NCBI RefSeq assembly: GCF_003697915.1
Contig: NZ_RCVN01000016.1
Span: forward strand, 1 to 39,922
Reading direction: 5' to 3'
Source of the DNA: Staphylococcus pseudoxylosus
GTDB taxonomy: Bacteria > Bacillota > Bacilli > Staphylococcales > Staphylococcaceae
Length of the DNA: 39,922 nucleotides
The translations under genes were made by a program, and so were the position numbers. Positions 30,068 to 39,800 of this stretch are shown one piece after another (positions within the stretch are counted from its first letter, which is position 1; every line of letters starts with the position of its first letter). A model generated the notes under the pieces. It had not been told where the DNA came from. It did not search any database and saw nothing but the letters and a program-made list of their open reading frames with translations.

Positions 30068-30126
30068 TAAAAACAAAGCAGCACTCCCCCAATATGCATC
30101 CACATATTTGAGAAGTACTGCTTTAA
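30068..30126 (-). terminator. terminator of the ctsR-mcsA-mcsB-clpC operon
   Basis: On the minus strand AAAGCAGTACTTCTC pairs imperfectly with GGAGTGCTGCTTT, with an inner AATATG/GCATATT stem, followed by GTTTTT. It begins about 15 bases after the clpC stop codon. Confidence 0.85.
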
Positions 30127-30140
30127 TTTATACTTAACTT

Positions 30141-32603
30141 TTAAGATTCAGTTGTTTCTTTATCTTTAGTTGTATCTTTTCTTTCTTGAATATCATATTT
30201 GAATGCTTTGCCATCATGATTAATGATTACTTCTTTGCCCTCAACTTGATTGCCTTCTAGAATTAATTCACTTAAGTTATCTTCAACTGTTTTTTGAATT
30301 GCACGGATTAATGGTCTTGCACCATATTCAGGATCATAACCCTCTTCAGCAATTTTTTCTTTGGCAGCTTCTGTAACTGTAATATTAATATCTTGTTCAG
30401 AAAGACGTTCTGTTAGTTTATCAACCATCATAGTCACAATTTCTTTCAATTCTTCTTTAGAAAGTTTGTGGAAGACGATAATGTCATCAACACGGTTTAA
30501 GAATTCTGGACGGAATGCATTTTTCAATTCTTTCATCATTGTCTTACGGATTGTTTCATAATCTTGTCCTTCAGATGCGCCTCCAAAACCAGCGAAACGT
30601 TGGTCTTGTAATTCTTGTGCACCTACGTTAGATGTCATAATAATAACTGTATTACGGAAATCTACACGACGACCTTTTGTATCTGTTAAGTGACCGTCAT
30701 CTAATACTTGTAACAGAATATTAAACACATCAGGATGCGCTTTTTCAATTTCATCAAATAAAATCACTGAGTAAGGTTTACGTCTTACTTTTTCAGTTAA
30801 TTGGCCACCATCGTCATGACCTACATAGCCTGGAGGGGCACCAACTAAACGACTGACAGCATGTTTTTCCATAAACTCACTCATATCAACACGAATCATT
30901 GCGTCATCTTCACCGAACATAGACTCTGCCAATGCACGAGCTAACTCAGTTTTACCTACACCCGTAGGTCCTAAGAAGATAAAGCTACCGATAGGACGTT
31001 TGGGATCTTTCAATCCAGCTCTAGCACGTCTAACTGCTTTACTAATGGATGTAACGGCATCTTTTTGGCCGATTACTCTATTATGAAGTGTATCTTCTAA
31101 GTTAAGCAGACGGTCTGATTCAGTTTCATTAATTTTAGTTAATGGAATACCTGTCCAACCAGCGATGACTTCACCAATATCTTCTTCTGATAGAGATGTG
31201 TTATCACCGTTTTGAGAATTTTTCCAGTTGTTATTTGCTTCTTCATATTGTTTCTCTAATTTTGTTTGTTTATCACGCAAGTTTGCTGCATTTTCAAACT
31301 CTTGAGCATGAACAGCTGCATCTTTTTCGTTTTTAACTTGTTCTATCTGTTGTTCAATTTCTTTCAAGTTTGGTGGCGTTGTATGACTCTTAAGTCTTAC
31401 TTTAGAACTTGCTTCATCAATTAAGTCTATCGCTTTATCTGGTAAGAAACGATCTGAAATATAACGGTGACTTAATTTAGCTGCTGATTCTAAAGCTTGA
31501 TCTGAAATGTTAATACGGTGATGTGCTTCATAACGATCACGTAATCCTTTTAAGATTTCAATTGTATCTTCAACAGTTGGTTCACCAACTTGAACAGGTT
31601 GGAAACGACGTTCAAGCGCTGCATCTTTTTCAATATTTTTACGGTATTCATCTAATGTAGTTGCACCGATACATTGTAATTCACCGCGAGCTAATGCTGG
31701 TTTAAGAATGTTAGATGCATCAATAGCACCTTCTGCACCACCTGCACCTACTAGTGTGTGTAATTCATCGATGAATAATACGACATTACCAGCTTGATGG
31801 ATTTCTTCCATTACTTTTTTCAAGCGTTCTTCAAACTCACCACGATATTTTGTTCCAGCAACAACTGTCCCCATATCTAATGACATTACACGTTTACCTT
31901 TAAGTGTTTCAGGTACTTCGTTATTAACAATTGCTTGTGCTAAGCCTTCAGCAATAGCAGTTTTACCGACACCTGGTTCACCAATTAATACAGGGTTGTT
32001 CTTAGTACGACGACTTAAGACTTCAATAACTCTTGTAATTTCTTTTTCTCTACCAATGACAGGATCTAAAGTGCCGTCTTTGGCGATAACTGTTAAGTCA
32101 CGAGCTAGACTGTCTAATGTTGGTGTATTATTAGATTTATTAGCTTGTGCATTTTTATTACTTGTTTCAGGGCTACCTAAAGCTTTAACGACTTGTGCAC
32201 GCGCTTTTGTGATGTTTAAATCTAAGTTTGCAAACACACGCGCTGCGACACCTTCGTTTTCTCTGATTAATCCAAGTAAGATATGCTCTGTTCCTACGAA
32301 ATTATGATGTAATTTTCTAGCTTCATCCATTGATAATTCAATTACTTTTTTCGCACGAGGTGTATAGTGTAATGCGCCCATTTGTTCTTGACCATGGCCG
32401 ATTAATTTTTCTACTTCTTCAACTACTTTTTCTTCAGTAATATCGAACGTTTCTAAAACTTTAGCTGCAATGCCTTCAGGCTCTTTCATTAAACCTAAAA
32501 GTAAATGTTCAGTTCCAATATTCGAATGATTTAAGCGTATTGCTTCTTCCTGAGCATGTGCTAGTACGCGTTGAGCACGTTCTGTTAGTCTACCAAATAA
32601 CAT
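30141..32603 (-). CDS. clpC: ATP-dependent Clp protease ATP-binding subunit ClpC
   Basis: This HSP100 unfoldase partners ClpP and degrades arginine-phosphorylated or adaptor-delivered proteins. It is 820 aa. It has two N-terminal repeats (about 1-145), a first AAA module with Walker A GEPGVGKT (208-215) and FIDELH (Walker B), a coiled-coil middle domain (about 410-465) that binds adaptors such as MecA/McsB, and a second module with GPTGVGKT (545-552). The start ATG lies 13 bases after mcsB in the CtsR-controlled operon. The C-terminal tail is charged and variable. Confidence 0.97.
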   Translation of the reverse strand: MLFGRLTERAQRVLAHAQEEAIRLNHSNIGTEHLLLGLMKEPEGIAAKVLETFDITEEKVVEEVEKLIGHGQEQMGALHYTPRAKKVIELSMDEARKLHHNFVGTEHILLGLIRENEGVAARVFANLDLNITKARAQVVKALGSPETSNKNAQANKSNNTPTLDSLARDLTVIAKDGTLDPVIGREKEITRVIEVLSRRTKNNPVLIGEPGVGKTAIAEGLAQAIVNNEVPETLKGKRVMSLDMGTVVAGTKYRGEFEERLKKVMEEIHQAGNVVLFIDELHTLVGAGGAEGAIDASNILKPALARGELQCIGATTLDEYRKNIEKDAALERRFQPVQVGEPTVEDTIEILKGLRDRYEAHHRINISDQALESAAKLSHRYISDRFLPDKAIDLIDEASSKVRLKSHTTPPNLKEIEQQIEQVKNEKDAAVHAQEFENAANLRDKQTKLEKQYEEANNNWKNSQNGDNTSLSEEDIGEVIAGWTGIPLTKINETESDRLLNLEDTLHNRVIGQKDAVTSISKAVRRARAGLKDPKRPIGSFIFLGPTGVGKTELARALAESMFGEDDAMIRVDMSEFMEKHAVSRLVGAPPGYVGHDDGGQLTEKVRRKPYSVILFDEIEKAHPDVFNILLQVLDDGHLTDTKGRRVDFRNTVIIMTSNVGAQELQDQRFAGFGGASEGQDYETIRKTMMKELKNAFRPEFLNRVDDIIVFHKLSKEELKEIVTMMVDKLTERLSEQDINITVTEAAKEKIAEEGYDPEYGARPLIRAIQKTVEDNLSELILEGNQVEGKEVIINHDGKAFKYDIQERKDTTKDKETTES

Positions 32604-32616
32604 ATAGTATGACCTC

Positions 32617-33630
32617 CTAATTTATATGTTCTCTTAATATATCTGCTCTTTTTTCATTAACTGTTCTATCATCTTCTTCGTCTAATAAGAAAGGCGATTG
32701 TATTGCAACCATTAACTCGTTAAACTTGAAGTCTTCTAATTCAATATAGCCTAAATCTAAACCAAGTTTCACTTCACTTAATCTTAGTGAAGCTTCCTCC
32801 ATAGATATCAGTCTACTATATTTTAATATTCCTAACGAACGATATACTCGGTCTAATGTTTCTATATGATTATGTCGGTTTAATCGTTCGCGGATTTGCA
32901 TTTCTTCATTAATAATTTGCTGCACTACCTCTGATAAGCTTTCAATGATTTCTTCTTCTGTTTTGCCTAAAGTAAGTTGGTTTGAAATTTGGTATATATG
33001 ACCATAAACTTGAGATCCTTCTCCATAAATACCTCTAATTGTAAAACCAAAACGATTAATTGTTTGAGCAATGCGATTCATACGTTTCATTATTGTCAAT
33101 CCAGGCAAATGCAACATGACACTGGCACGCATGCCTGTCCCAATATTAGTAGGGCATGTTGTCAAATAACCTAAAGTTTCGTCAAAACTTACATCTAATT
33201 CACTATCAAGTTGATCATCAATTTCTGAAGCTTTTTCGTATAATGTTGATAGTGATAAATCGTTACCCATGGCCTGAATACGTATATGGTCTTCTTCATT
33301 AACCATAATGCTTAAAGATTCATCTTCATTGAGTAAAACGGCAGAAGCAGGTTGTCTTATTAATTCAGGACTTATAAGATGTTTCGCGACAAGCTTGTAT
33401 TTACTTTGTTGATCCATTGAATCCAAACGTTGTACAGACAAGTCAGGAAGCGCATCTTGTACGTCGTTAATTATTCGAAAACCATCTTGTTCTGACAAAA
33501 ACATTAATGGGTGTACATGATTTTCTAAATTTCTTGCCAATCGTATTCTCGAAGACATCACAATTGGACTTTCTTCTCTATCACGCATCCATTCACTCAT
33601 GTATGCACTAATATCGTTTTTACTCATCAT
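32617..33630 (-). CDS. mcsB: protein arginine kinase McsB
   Basis: This ATP:guanido phosphotransferase-fold kinase puts phosphate on arginine residues of proteins and marks them for ClpCP. It is 337 aa. Visible motifs are SSRIRLARN near the N terminus (nucleotide-binding arginines), NEEDH (111-115) and the active-site loop with C159 in [14 protein letters not shown]. Two adjacent ATGs (33630, 33627) are possible starts behind GAGGTG. It overlaps the end of mcsA by 11 bases, so translation is coupled to its activator. Confidence 0.95.
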   Translation of the reverse strand: MMSKNDISAYMSEWMRDREESPIVMSSRIRLARNLENHVHPLMFLSEQDGFRIINDVQDALPDLSVQRLDSMDQQSKYKLVAKHLISPELIRQPASAVLLNEDESLSIMVNEEDHIRIQAMGNDLSLSTLYEKASEIDDQLDSELDVSFDETLGYLTTCPTNIGTGMRASVMLHLPGLTIMKRMNRIAQTINRFGFTIRGIYGEGSQVYGHIYQISNQLTLGKTEEEIIESLSEVVQQIINEEMQIRERLNRHNHIETLDRVYRSLGILKYSRLISMEEASLRLSEVKLGLDLGYIELEDFKFNELMVAIQSPFLLDEEDDRTVNEKRADILREHIN

Positions 33631-34171
33631 GTTTCACCTCGCCATCCTCTTTCAATGCTTTAATTTCGTCACGAACAACGGCGGCTTCTTCAAAGTTTTG
33701 TTCTTCTATCAGTTGTTTTAAATATGAACTTTTTTCTTCTATTTGTTTTTTTAATGCTAATTTTCTGTGTGAAGAATGTGGTGTTTTTCCTACATGTTCA
33801 ATTTGACCACCTTGCACACGTCGTACAATATCGACAATGTCATCTTTGAATGTAGCATAGCAATCTGAACAGCCAAATTTCCCAACATGTGCGATATCTT
33901 TTAATGTCATATGACAAGTAGGACATCGTTTTTCTTCTTTAAAAGCAATTTCATCAAAATCGATACCATGTTTAGCAGCTAAGTGTTGTAAGATTTGCTT
34001 CACTACAAATGCGCCTTCAATGTCATCTTGTGATTGAATTTGCTGATTTTGAGTCCATGGGTTACCACCTTGTGCACATGTGGAACAAACCCATTTTTCA
34101 TTTATACCATCTTGACCTTTCACTGCCAATTTCACTTCTGCTTCATTCAAATGACAATTCTCGCATAGCAC
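33620..34171 (-). CDS. mcsA: McsA, zinc-binding activator of McsB
   Basis: This is a 183-aa protein from the GTG at 34171. The longer GTG start at 34186 sits on the Shine-Dalgarno GAGGTG, so I reject it. Four CxxC pairs are present: CENC at the N terminus, CSTC, CPTC and CSDC. A C-terminal UVR motif follows ([24 protein letters not shown]), the kind used to dock on ClpC. In staphylococci McsA activates McsB and responds to metals and thiol stress. It overlaps ctsR, and mcsB overlaps it. Confidence 0.94.
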   Translation of the reverse strand: MLCENCHLNEAEVKLAVKGQDGINEKWVCSTCAQGGNPWTQNQQIQSQDDIEGAFVVKQILQHLAAKHGIDFDEIAFKEEKRCPTCHMTLKDIAHVGKFGCSDCYATFKDDIVDIVRRVQGGQIEHVGKTPHSSHRKLALKKQIEEKSSYLKQLIEEQNFEEAAVVRDEIKALKEDGEVKHDE

Positions 34172-34187
34172 GACGAAACACCTCACT

Positions 34188-34649
34188 TTAATAATAATTT
34201 ATAACATGCAATAACCGTTTAATAATATTTGCTCGAATGATATCTCTCGATAATACATCCATTTTTAATGTCTCTCTGTCGATAACGGCGTGTATCATTT
34301 TTGCTTCACGTTCATTAATGTAATTTTTATCCAATAAACCATCTACAATGTAATAAGCTTGCTGCTGTGAAATAGATGGACCAACTAATTGAAGTAAATG
34401 GTTAATATAACCTGTCTCATCTCTATTTTCAATTTTGGTGATTCGAATATATCCGCCACCACCTCTTTTACTTTCAATCTCATAGCCGTGCTCATTTGTA
34501 AAACGTGTTTTGATTACATAATTAAGCTGGGAAGGCACACAGTCAAAGCGCTGCGCAATATTGGCACGTTGGATTTCTACAACGTCTTCATTGGTGTCTT
34601 CAAATAATTTTTTAATGTATTGTTCTATGATGTCAGACATGTTGTGCAT
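34188..34649 (-). CDS. ctsR: transcriptional repressor CtsR
   Basis: This heat-sensitive repressor of clp and related stress genes is 153 aa. The winged helix-turn-helix includes [20 protein letters not shown] and a glycine-rich wing [10 protein letters not shown], the thermosensing loop. The C-terminal dimer domain ends LLHVINYY. The start is ATG at 34649 ([11 protein letters not shown]); an extension to 34658 starts in the Shine-Dalgarno region. CtsR binding sites lie directly upstream, so it represses its own operon. It leads ctsR-mcsA-mcsB-clpC. Confidence 0.96.
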   Translation of the reverse strand: MHNMSDIIEQYIKKLFEDTNEDVVEIQRANIAQRFDCVPSQLNYVIKTRFTNEHGYEIESKRGGGGYIRITKIENRDETGYINHLLQLVGPSISQQQAYYIVDGLLDKNYINEREAKMIHAVIDRETLKMDVLSRDIIRANIIKRLLHVINYY

Positions 34650-34662
34650 GATTATCACCTCT

Positions 34663-34702
34663 TTTGACCTTCTTTGACTATATTATATGACCAACTTTGA
34701 CC
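34663..34702 (-). promoter_or_regulatory. two CtsR operators
   Basis: On the plus strand TTTGACC-TTC-TTTGACT (34663-34679) and TATGACC-AAC-TTTGACC (34686-34702) fit the CtsR heptad direct repeat with a 3-base spacer. One covers the region just after the -10 box, the other the promoter spacer. Confidence 0.92.
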
Positions 34703-34710
34703 TTTTTCAA
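34682..34710 (-). promoter_or_regulatory. sigma-A promoter of the ctsR operon
   Basis: On the minus strand TTGAAA (34710-34705), exactly 17 bases, then TATAAT (34687-34682). The two CtsR operators overlap it. Confidence 0.88.
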
Positions 34711-34805
34711 CCAATATGTTTTAAAAATTTTTAATTAAAGATGTAAGTGCTATCTAATTTATTGTATTATAGGAGTTAAGAAAAATTAAAAGGGATGAAT
34801 GACTT

Positions 34806-36020
34806 ATGCATATTATTATTGGTTTAATTGGGATAGCAGTGTTTCTTGCATTGGCGTTTCTATTTAGCTCAGATAGAAAAAATATTCGTTGGCAATATGT
34901 CGGTTTACTACTTGTAATACAACTAGTATTCGCATTTATTTTACTCAAAACTAAATTTGGTATTACAGTTATCGGTGGCATATCAGACGGATTTAATTAT
35001 TTACTAGCAAAAGCAGCAGAAGGTGTGAACTTTGTATTTGGTGGATTTGAATTTGTAGATCCTAAGAACCCACCCTTCTTCTTTAATGTATTATTACCAA
35101 TCGTATTCATTTCAGCATTAATTGGTATTTTACAATATACAAGAATCTTACCTTGGATTATCAACGTTTTAGGTTTAGCCATTTCAAAAATTAATGGTAT
35201 GGGCCGCTTAGAATCATATAATGCTGTTGCCGCTGCAATTTTAGGACAATCAGAAGTATTTATTTCATTGAAAAAGGAATTAGCACATATTCCTAAACAA
35301 CGTCTATATACTTTAACAGCGTCTGCAATGTCTACAGTATCAGCTTCAATTATCGGTGCTTATTTCACATTAATTGAACCGCGTTTTGTAGTTACAGCAG
35401 TTGTATTAAATCTCTTTGGTGGTTTCATCATTGCTTCTATCATCAATCCTTATAAAATTGATGCAAAAGAAGATAAACTTATCGTTGATGAGAGTGAATC
35501 AGGTAAACAATCATTTTTCGAAATGTTAGGTGAATATATCTTAGACGGTTTCAAAGTTGCAGTCATCGTAGGGGCAATGTTAATTGGTTATATCGCTATC
35601 ATTGCTTTACTTAATGGTGTTGTTAGTGCAATCTTTACCGGGTTATCTGGTGGCAGTATCACTTGGGACTTCCAAACACTTATCGGATTTGTCTTTGCAC
35701 CATTTGCATTTTTAGTTGGTGTACCATGGGACGACGCAGTACAAGCTGGATCCATCATGGCTACTAAATTACTATCAAATGAATTTGTTGCAATGCAAAG
35801 TTTAAGTGAGATTAAAGATATGAGTGCTCATGCTAAAGGTGTTATTTCAGTATTCGTAGTATCATTTGCAAACTTTAGCTCTATCGGCATTATTTCTGGC
35901 GCAATTAAATCACTTAACAACGAAAAAGGTGATATCGTAGCTCGTTTTGGACTAAAATTATTATTCGGTGCTACACTTGTTTCATTTATTTCAGCGGCTA
36001 TTGCTGGGTTCTTTATTTAA
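34806..36020 (+). CDS. nupC: concentrative nucleoside transporter NupC family
   Basis: This is a 404-aa integral membrane protein of the CNT family, which imports nucleosides with cations. Several hydrophobic segments are visible, starting with IIIGLIGIAVFLALAFLF at the N terminus. Family motifs include NAVAAAILGQSEVFISLKKE (substrate-site loop around residues 140-158), SVSASIIGAYFTLIEPRF, and SFANFSSIGIISGAIKSL near the C terminus. The ATG at 34806 has AAGGGATGA upstream. It diverges from ctsR and ends in its own terminator. Substrate preference (pyrimidine or purine nucleosides) cannot be told from sequence. Confidence 0.93.
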   Translation: MHIIIGLIGIAVFLALAFLFSSDRKNIRWQYVGLLLVIQLVFAFILLKTKFGITVIGGISDGFNYLLAKAAEGVNFVFGGFEFVDPKNPPFFFNVLLPIVFISALIGILQYTRILPWIINVLGLAISKINGMGRLESYNAVAAAILGQSEVFISLKKELAHIPKQRLYTLTASAMSTVSASIIGAYFTLIEPRFVVTAVVLNLFGGFIIASIINPYKIDAKEDKLIVDESESGKQSFFEMLGEYILDGFKVAVIVGAMLIGYIAIIALLNGVVSAIFTGLSGGSITWDFQTLIGFVFAPFAFLVGVPWDDAVQAGSIMATKLLSNEFVAMQSLSEIKDMSAHAKGVISVFVVSFANFSSIGIISGAIKSLNNEKGDIVARFGLKLLFGATLVSFISAAIAGFFI

Positions 36021-36149
36021 AAATGTAACTTGGACATAGATATCCGTAAACATAAAAAGCTTATTCGTTTGATTTAAGTACATTTTATATAATATAAACT
36101 ATTTCCATTACAAAATAAAAATCTTGCTACATAACGCAAGCAAACTACA

Positions 36150-36185
36150 AAACACACTCCCTATCGCATGGAAGTGTGTTTTTTT
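36150..36185 (+). terminator. terminator after nupC
   Basis: AACACACT (36151-36158) pairs with AGTGTGTT (36173-36180), followed by five further T residues. Confidence 0.85.
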
Positions 36186-36312
36186 ATACTTGTTAAATTG
36201 CTGTTGCTATATCTATATTTACAAATAGTAGACATCAACCTACATACCTTCTCTAAACGATACGATTTGCTAAAATATCACTATCCAATATATAAAGTGA
36301 AATTTATACAAA

Positions 36313-36376
36313 CTAAAATAAGACACTTCGTCTTATAAAATAACTACTCATTATTTTTAACGAAGTGCCTTATTAA
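36313..36376 (-). terminator. terminator after pdxT
   Basis: A 14-bp stem with one G-U pair (36374-36361 with 36330-36317 on the minus strand) has a 30-base loop and is followed by TTTTAG. Confidence 0.75.
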
Positions 36377-36418
36377 AAAATTACTTACGCGACATATATT
36401 TTAGTGAAGTTCTATCTA

Positions 36419-36997
36419 TTACACCTTTTCTGTCATCAAAGAAGGTTTTACGATTTCTTCTATAAAATACTGTGTCACTCTATAATCATCAGTTAATTCT
36501 GGATGAAACGATACACCTAAGTAACGCCCTTCTTGAACTGCTACAATTTTTTCACCAACTGTACTTAACACTGATACTTCACCGTGTGTCGCTTCAATAT
36601 GTGGCGCTCTAATAAAAACACCTTCAATATCTTCTGCGATTCCTTGTACATTTAATTCACTTTCAAAACTATCCACTTGTCTACCAAATGAATTTCTTTG
36701 AACGGTGATGTCTAATTTATCTAAATAGCCTTCTTCACCAACAATATGCTTAGCCATAACTATTAATCCAGCACACGTTCCAAACATAGGTAATGTAGAT
36801 TGTTGTAGTGCTTCTTTAAAGCCATATAAATTCATTAATCGACGTAGTGTAGTAGATTCACCACCAGGTAAAATAAGACCATCAATGTGATCTAATTGTT
36901 CTGTACGCTTAATTGCAATGCCTTCATGACCGCTAAGTTCAATATGACGTATATGTTCCCTTACTGCGCCTTGCAGTGCTAGTACACCAATTTTCAT
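36419..36997 (-). CDS. pdxT: pyridoxal 5'-phosphate synthase glutaminase subunit PdxT
   Basis: This class I glutamine amidotransferase hydrolyses glutamine and passes ammonia to PdxS. It is 192 aa from ATG at 36997, which starts one base after the pdxS stop codon. LPGGEST is at 43-49, the nucleophile C75 lies in GTCAGL, and a His-Glu pair in SFHPEL completes the triad. A longer frame from 37009 lacks family support. Coupling to pdxS matches the one-to-one stoichiometry of the complex. Confidence 0.96.
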   Translation of the reverse strand: MKIGVLALQGAVREHIRHIELSGHEGIAIKRTEQLDHIDGLILPGGESTTLRRLMNLYGFKEALQQSTLPMFGTCAGLIVMAKHIVGEEGYLDKLDITVQRNSFGRQVDSFESELNVQGIAEDIEGVFIRAPHIEATHGEVSVLSTVGEKIVAVQEGRYLGVSFHPELTDDYRVTQYFIEEIVKPSLMTEKV

Positions 36998-36998
36998 A

Positions 36999-37886
36999 TT
37001 ACCATCCACGCTCTTGCATACGTTCTTCTAAAGTCAATTCATTGATGTCTAAACCTTTCATAGCTGTACCTAAGTCTTTTGCTAAACGTCCAATTAATTC
37101 ATAGTCTTGGTAGTGAGTTGTAGCTTGTACAATAGCTTTAGCGAATTTTTCAGGGTCTTCTGATTTAAAAATACCAGAACCAACAAACACACCATCAGCG
37201 CCTAACTCCATCATTAATGCTGCATCTTGAGGTGTAGCTACACCACCAGCTGCAAAGTTAACAACAGGAAGTTTACCATTCTCTTTAATATTTTTTAGTA
37301 CTTCAAATGGTGCGCCAATATTTTTAGCTTCAGTCATGATTTCATCATCATTCATCACTGTTAATCTTTTTACTTCTGCATTAACTTGGCGCATGTGTCT
37401 AACAGCTTCTACAATATTGCCTGTACCCGGCTCACCTTTTGTACGTAACATTGCTGCACCTTCACCGATACGTCTTGCAGCTTCTCCTAAGTTACGGCAG
37501 CCACATACAAACGGTACTGTAAACGTATCTTTTAATAGATGATACTCTTCATCTGCAGGTGTTAATACTTCTGATTCATCAATGTAGTCTACACCCATTG
37601 ATTCAAGTACACGCGCTTCAGTAATATGACCAATACGCCCTTTTGCCATTACCGGAATCGAAACAGCATTCATAACTTCTTCTACAATTTTAGGATTAGC
37701 CATACGCGCAACGCCACCAGCTGCTCTAATGTCAGATGGTACACGTTCTAACGCCATTACCGCAACTGCTCCAGCTTCTTCAGCTATTTTAGCTTGTTCA
37801 GCATTGACAACGTCCATAATCACGCCGCCCTTTTGCATTTCTGCCATTCCTCTTTTAACTCTCTCTGATCCAGTTACTTTAGACAT
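36999..37886 (-). CDS. pdxS: pyridoxal 5'-phosphate synthase subunit PdxS
   Basis: This is the synthase subunit of the DXP-independent vitamin B6 pathway. It condenses ribose 5-phosphate, glyceraldehyde 3-phosphate and ammonia into PLP. It is a 295-aa TIM barrel with catalytic D25, K82 (in VMAKGRIGH) and K150 (in [10 protein letters not shown]). The ATG at 37886 has AAGGGGAA upstream. It is co-transcribed with pdxT and diverges from the regulator pdxR over about 97 bases. Confidence 0.97.
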   Translation of the reverse strand: MSKVTGSERVKRGMAEMQKGGVIMDVVNAEQAKIAEEAGAVAVMALERVPSDIRAAGGVARMANPKIVEEVMNAVSIPVMAKGRIGHITEARVLESMGVDYIDESEVLTPADEEYHLLKDTFTVPFVCGCRNLGEAARRIGEGAAMLRTKGEPGTGNIVEAVRHMRQVNAEVKRLTVMNDDEIMTEAKNIGAPFEVLKNIKENGKLPVVNFAAGGVATPQDAALMMELGADGVFVGSGIFKSEDPEKFAKAIVQATTHYQDYELIGRLAKDLGTAMKGLDINELTLEERMQERGW

Positions 37887-37983
37887 TTGTTTTTCCCCTT
37901 TACTTAGTTGATTAAATTCATTTTAAGAGATAAACTGGTATTTAAAAAGGTTCAATTTCAATTTAATTTTGGGGGTCAGTTTC
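37887..37983. promoter_or_regulatory. pdxS-pdxR divergent control region
   Basis: The 97-base AT-rich region holds both start signals. A candidate rightward promoter reads TTGATT, 17 bases, TAAACT (about 37908-37936). A leftward one, TTGAAC, 17 bases, TATCTC, overlaps it. MocR-type PdxR proteins bind such intergenic regions, but I could not define an operator repeat with confidence. Confidence 0.5.
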
Positions 37984-39357
37984 ATGTCAAAATCACATCT
38001 TTATATCGATTTATATGAAAATTTAAAAAATCAAATTATTGAAGGTCAATATAAATCAGGAGATAAATTTCCTTCTAAACGCGCATTAGGACAACATCTC
38101 TCTGTAAGTAATACAACGATTGAACATGCATATCAGTATCTACTCGATGAAGGTTATATATATTCAAAACCACGTTCAGGTTATTTCGTTTCAGATATTG
38201 AAACTTTACCGATAATTAATAGGAAAACACAATTCAATACAGATGATTATTTATCATCCTCAAATAAACACTCGGATGCTTATTACAAATATGCATTCAA
38301 TTTATCAGAAATTGATACTGATTACTTTCCAATTCAACAGTTTAGAAAATATGCGCGAGATGCTTTTGAAATAAATCAATTACAATTACTCCAACACGCA
38401 AATCCCAAAGGTGAATGGTCATTAAGACAAGAAATTGCTCACTATTTATTCAATAGCCGTGGTGTATCATGTCATCCTGAACAAATTGTAGTTGGCTCAT
38501 CGACTGAACAATTAATTAATTTACTAACGGATATCTTAAACAAAGCACAATTCCTTATTGAAAATCCGAGTTACCCACCTATCAAGCAAGTATTAGAAAA
38601 AAGACAAATTCCTTATATGCAAGTGCCAGTAAATCAAACTGGTCTTGAACTAGACTATTTAAAGACAGCAATTCATAACATCGCATATGTGACACCCTCA
38701 CATCAATTTCCTACTGGCTATGTAATGAATTTAAAAAAGCGTACCCAGCTCATATCATGGGCACACGAACGTGATGATAGATATATTATTGAAGATGATT
38801 ATGATTCAGAATTTCGCTATTTTGGCAAACCAATTCCCGCATTACAAAGTTTAGACACGAAAGACAAAGTAATTTATATTAGTACTTTCTCTAAATCACT
38901 ATTCCCTAGTTGTAGAATTGCCTACCTTGTTTTACCTAAAAAGTTACTTAATCAGTATGAGAATTTAAAACATAAAGAAGGTAATACAGTACCTGCACAC
39001 TTACAAAAAATTGTAGCAAGTTTTATGGAATCAGGAAGCTTTGAAAGACATTTAAACAAAATGAGAAAATTATATAGTCGCAAATTAAAATTTATTATTG
39101 AAGCACTTAAACCTTATGAAGATCAATTAGAAATAGAAGGTGCTTTAGCAGGGATGCATTTTAATTTAACAGTTAAAAATGGTCTTTCTATAAAGGATTG
39201 TCTAAAAAATGCAGAAAAGAATAAATTAAAAATAACACCATTTAATCGATATGATACTACACAACAATCTGTAAAATTTATATTAGGATTTGGTGGCATT
39301 CCTTTTTCAGAACTTGAAGCACATACCAATGCACTAATTGATAGTTTATGCATTTAA
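37984..39357 (+). CDS. pdxR: MocR-type transcriptional regulator PdxR
   Basis: This is a GntR-family regulator fused to a type I aminotransferase fold, about 457 aa from ATG at 37984. The winged helix (about 1-70) contains PSKRALGQHLSVSNTTIEHAY. The aminotransferase-like domain has TPSHQFPTG (237-245), DDYDSEFRY and the PLP-binding K304 in STFSKSLFPSCRIAYL. The intact lysine suggests that PLP is sensed as a bound aldimine. In related bacteria PdxR activates pdxST when PLP is low. GGGGG lies nine bases upstream of the start. Confidence 0.94.
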   Translation: MSKSHLYIDLYENLKNQIIEGQYKSGDKFPSKRALGQHLSVSNTTIEHAYQYLLDEGYIYSKPRSGYFVSDIETLPIINRKTQFNTDDYLSSSNKHSDAYYKYAFNLSEIDTDYFPIQQFRKYARDAFEINQLQLLQHANPKGEWSLRQEIAHYLFNSRGVSCHPEQIVVGSSTEQLINLLTDILNKAQFLIENPSYPPIKQVLEKRQIPYMQVPVNQTGLELDYLKTAIHNIAYVTPSHQFPTGYVMNLKKRTQLISWAHERDDRYIIEDDYDSEFRYFGKPIPALQSLDTKDKVIYISTFSKSLFPSCRIAYLVLPKKLLNQYENLKHKEGNTVPAHLQKIVASFMESGSFERHLNKMRKLYSRKLKFIIEALKPYEDQLEIEGALAGMHFNLTVKNGLSIKDCLKNAEKNKLKITPFNRYDTTQQSVKFILGFGGIPFSELEAHTNALIDSLCI

Positions 39358-39390
39358 AGCATGGATAAAGTACCACTTTTAAATCTTAAC

Positions 39391-39485
39391 TTCTAAATTT
39401 ATTAAGATAGCATTGTGACTCTCTTATCAGATTATATTTCATTGTACTAGTGGGACTTATGCATGAGCTTTTGCTCATGTATTCC
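39391..39485. repeat. 95-bp repeat, copy A
   Basis: Begins TTCTAAATTTATTAAG and ends GCTCATGTATTCC. It matches copy B (39681-39774) over its full length, with several substitutions and one indel. It contains TAGTGGGACTTATGCATGAG and the recurrent palindrome. It starts 34 bases after the pdxR stop codon and could provide 3'-end structure for it. Confidence 0.88.
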
Positions 39486-39667
39486 ACTTTGCCTACTCTT
39501 TTGCCTACTCTTGCGGAACGTAAGTCTGCTACCTTCGGCGCTAAAGACCTTTCTTGCCGTGAGACAAGCGCTCGCATCTTTCTTCACTTGTACGTTCTCC
39601 TTACTCACTTACCACTCGTAAGCTCGTTTCGTCGCTCGTTTAGTTCGTCAGCATCTAAAGTCCCACT
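39449..39667. repeat. interval bounded by 10-bp inverted repeats
   Basis: AGTGGGACTT (39449-39458) and AAGTCCCACT (39658-39667) bracket about 200 bases. The interior looks richer in G and C than its surroundings and contains a 5S-like fragment. Short frames cross it on both strands, but none has a good ribosome-binding site; I do not call them genes. Confidence 0.6.
39504..39544 (-). pseudogene. 5S rRNA-like fragment
   Basis: It matches 39881-39922 (the 5S rRNA 3' half at the right edge) at 39 of 42 aligned positions, with one base missing and two substitutions, in the same orientation. Similarity stops abruptly on both sides. Part of its left end is also duplicated (CCTACTCTT at 39492-39500). 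Confidence 0.8.
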
Positions 39668-39680
39668 TTCTTAATTTTGA

Positions 39681-39774
39681 TTCTAAATTTATTAAAGTAG
39701 ACTTGTTACTCTCTTATCAGGTTATATTTCATTATACTAGTGGGACTTATGCATGAGCTTTGCTCATGTATTCC
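39681..39774. repeat. 95-bp repeat, copy B
   Basis: Second copy of the 39391-39485 repeat, about 290 bases further on. Differences cluster in the first 40 bases, and the palindrome loop is one T shorter. Confidence 0.88.
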
Positions 39775-39800
39775 GTCGAAACTGACAATGACTTTCGGTT

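Larger units (their letters stand above)
36021..36418. other. convergent spacer between nupC and pdxT
   Basis: No gene is supported here. The spacer holds the nupC terminator (36150-36185) and the pdxT terminator (36313-36376), listed separately. It also contains a small CTTGC...GCAAG hairpin at about 36123-36140. The rest is AT-rich and shows nothing I recognise. Confidence 0.75.

Noticed and set aside
39386..39674. Small proteins encoded on either strand of the repeat region before the 5S gene
   Set aside because: The frames run through repeat copies, the palindrome and the 5S-like fragment, lack good ribosome-binding sites and have no family features. They are most likely chance frames in non-coding repeat DNA.
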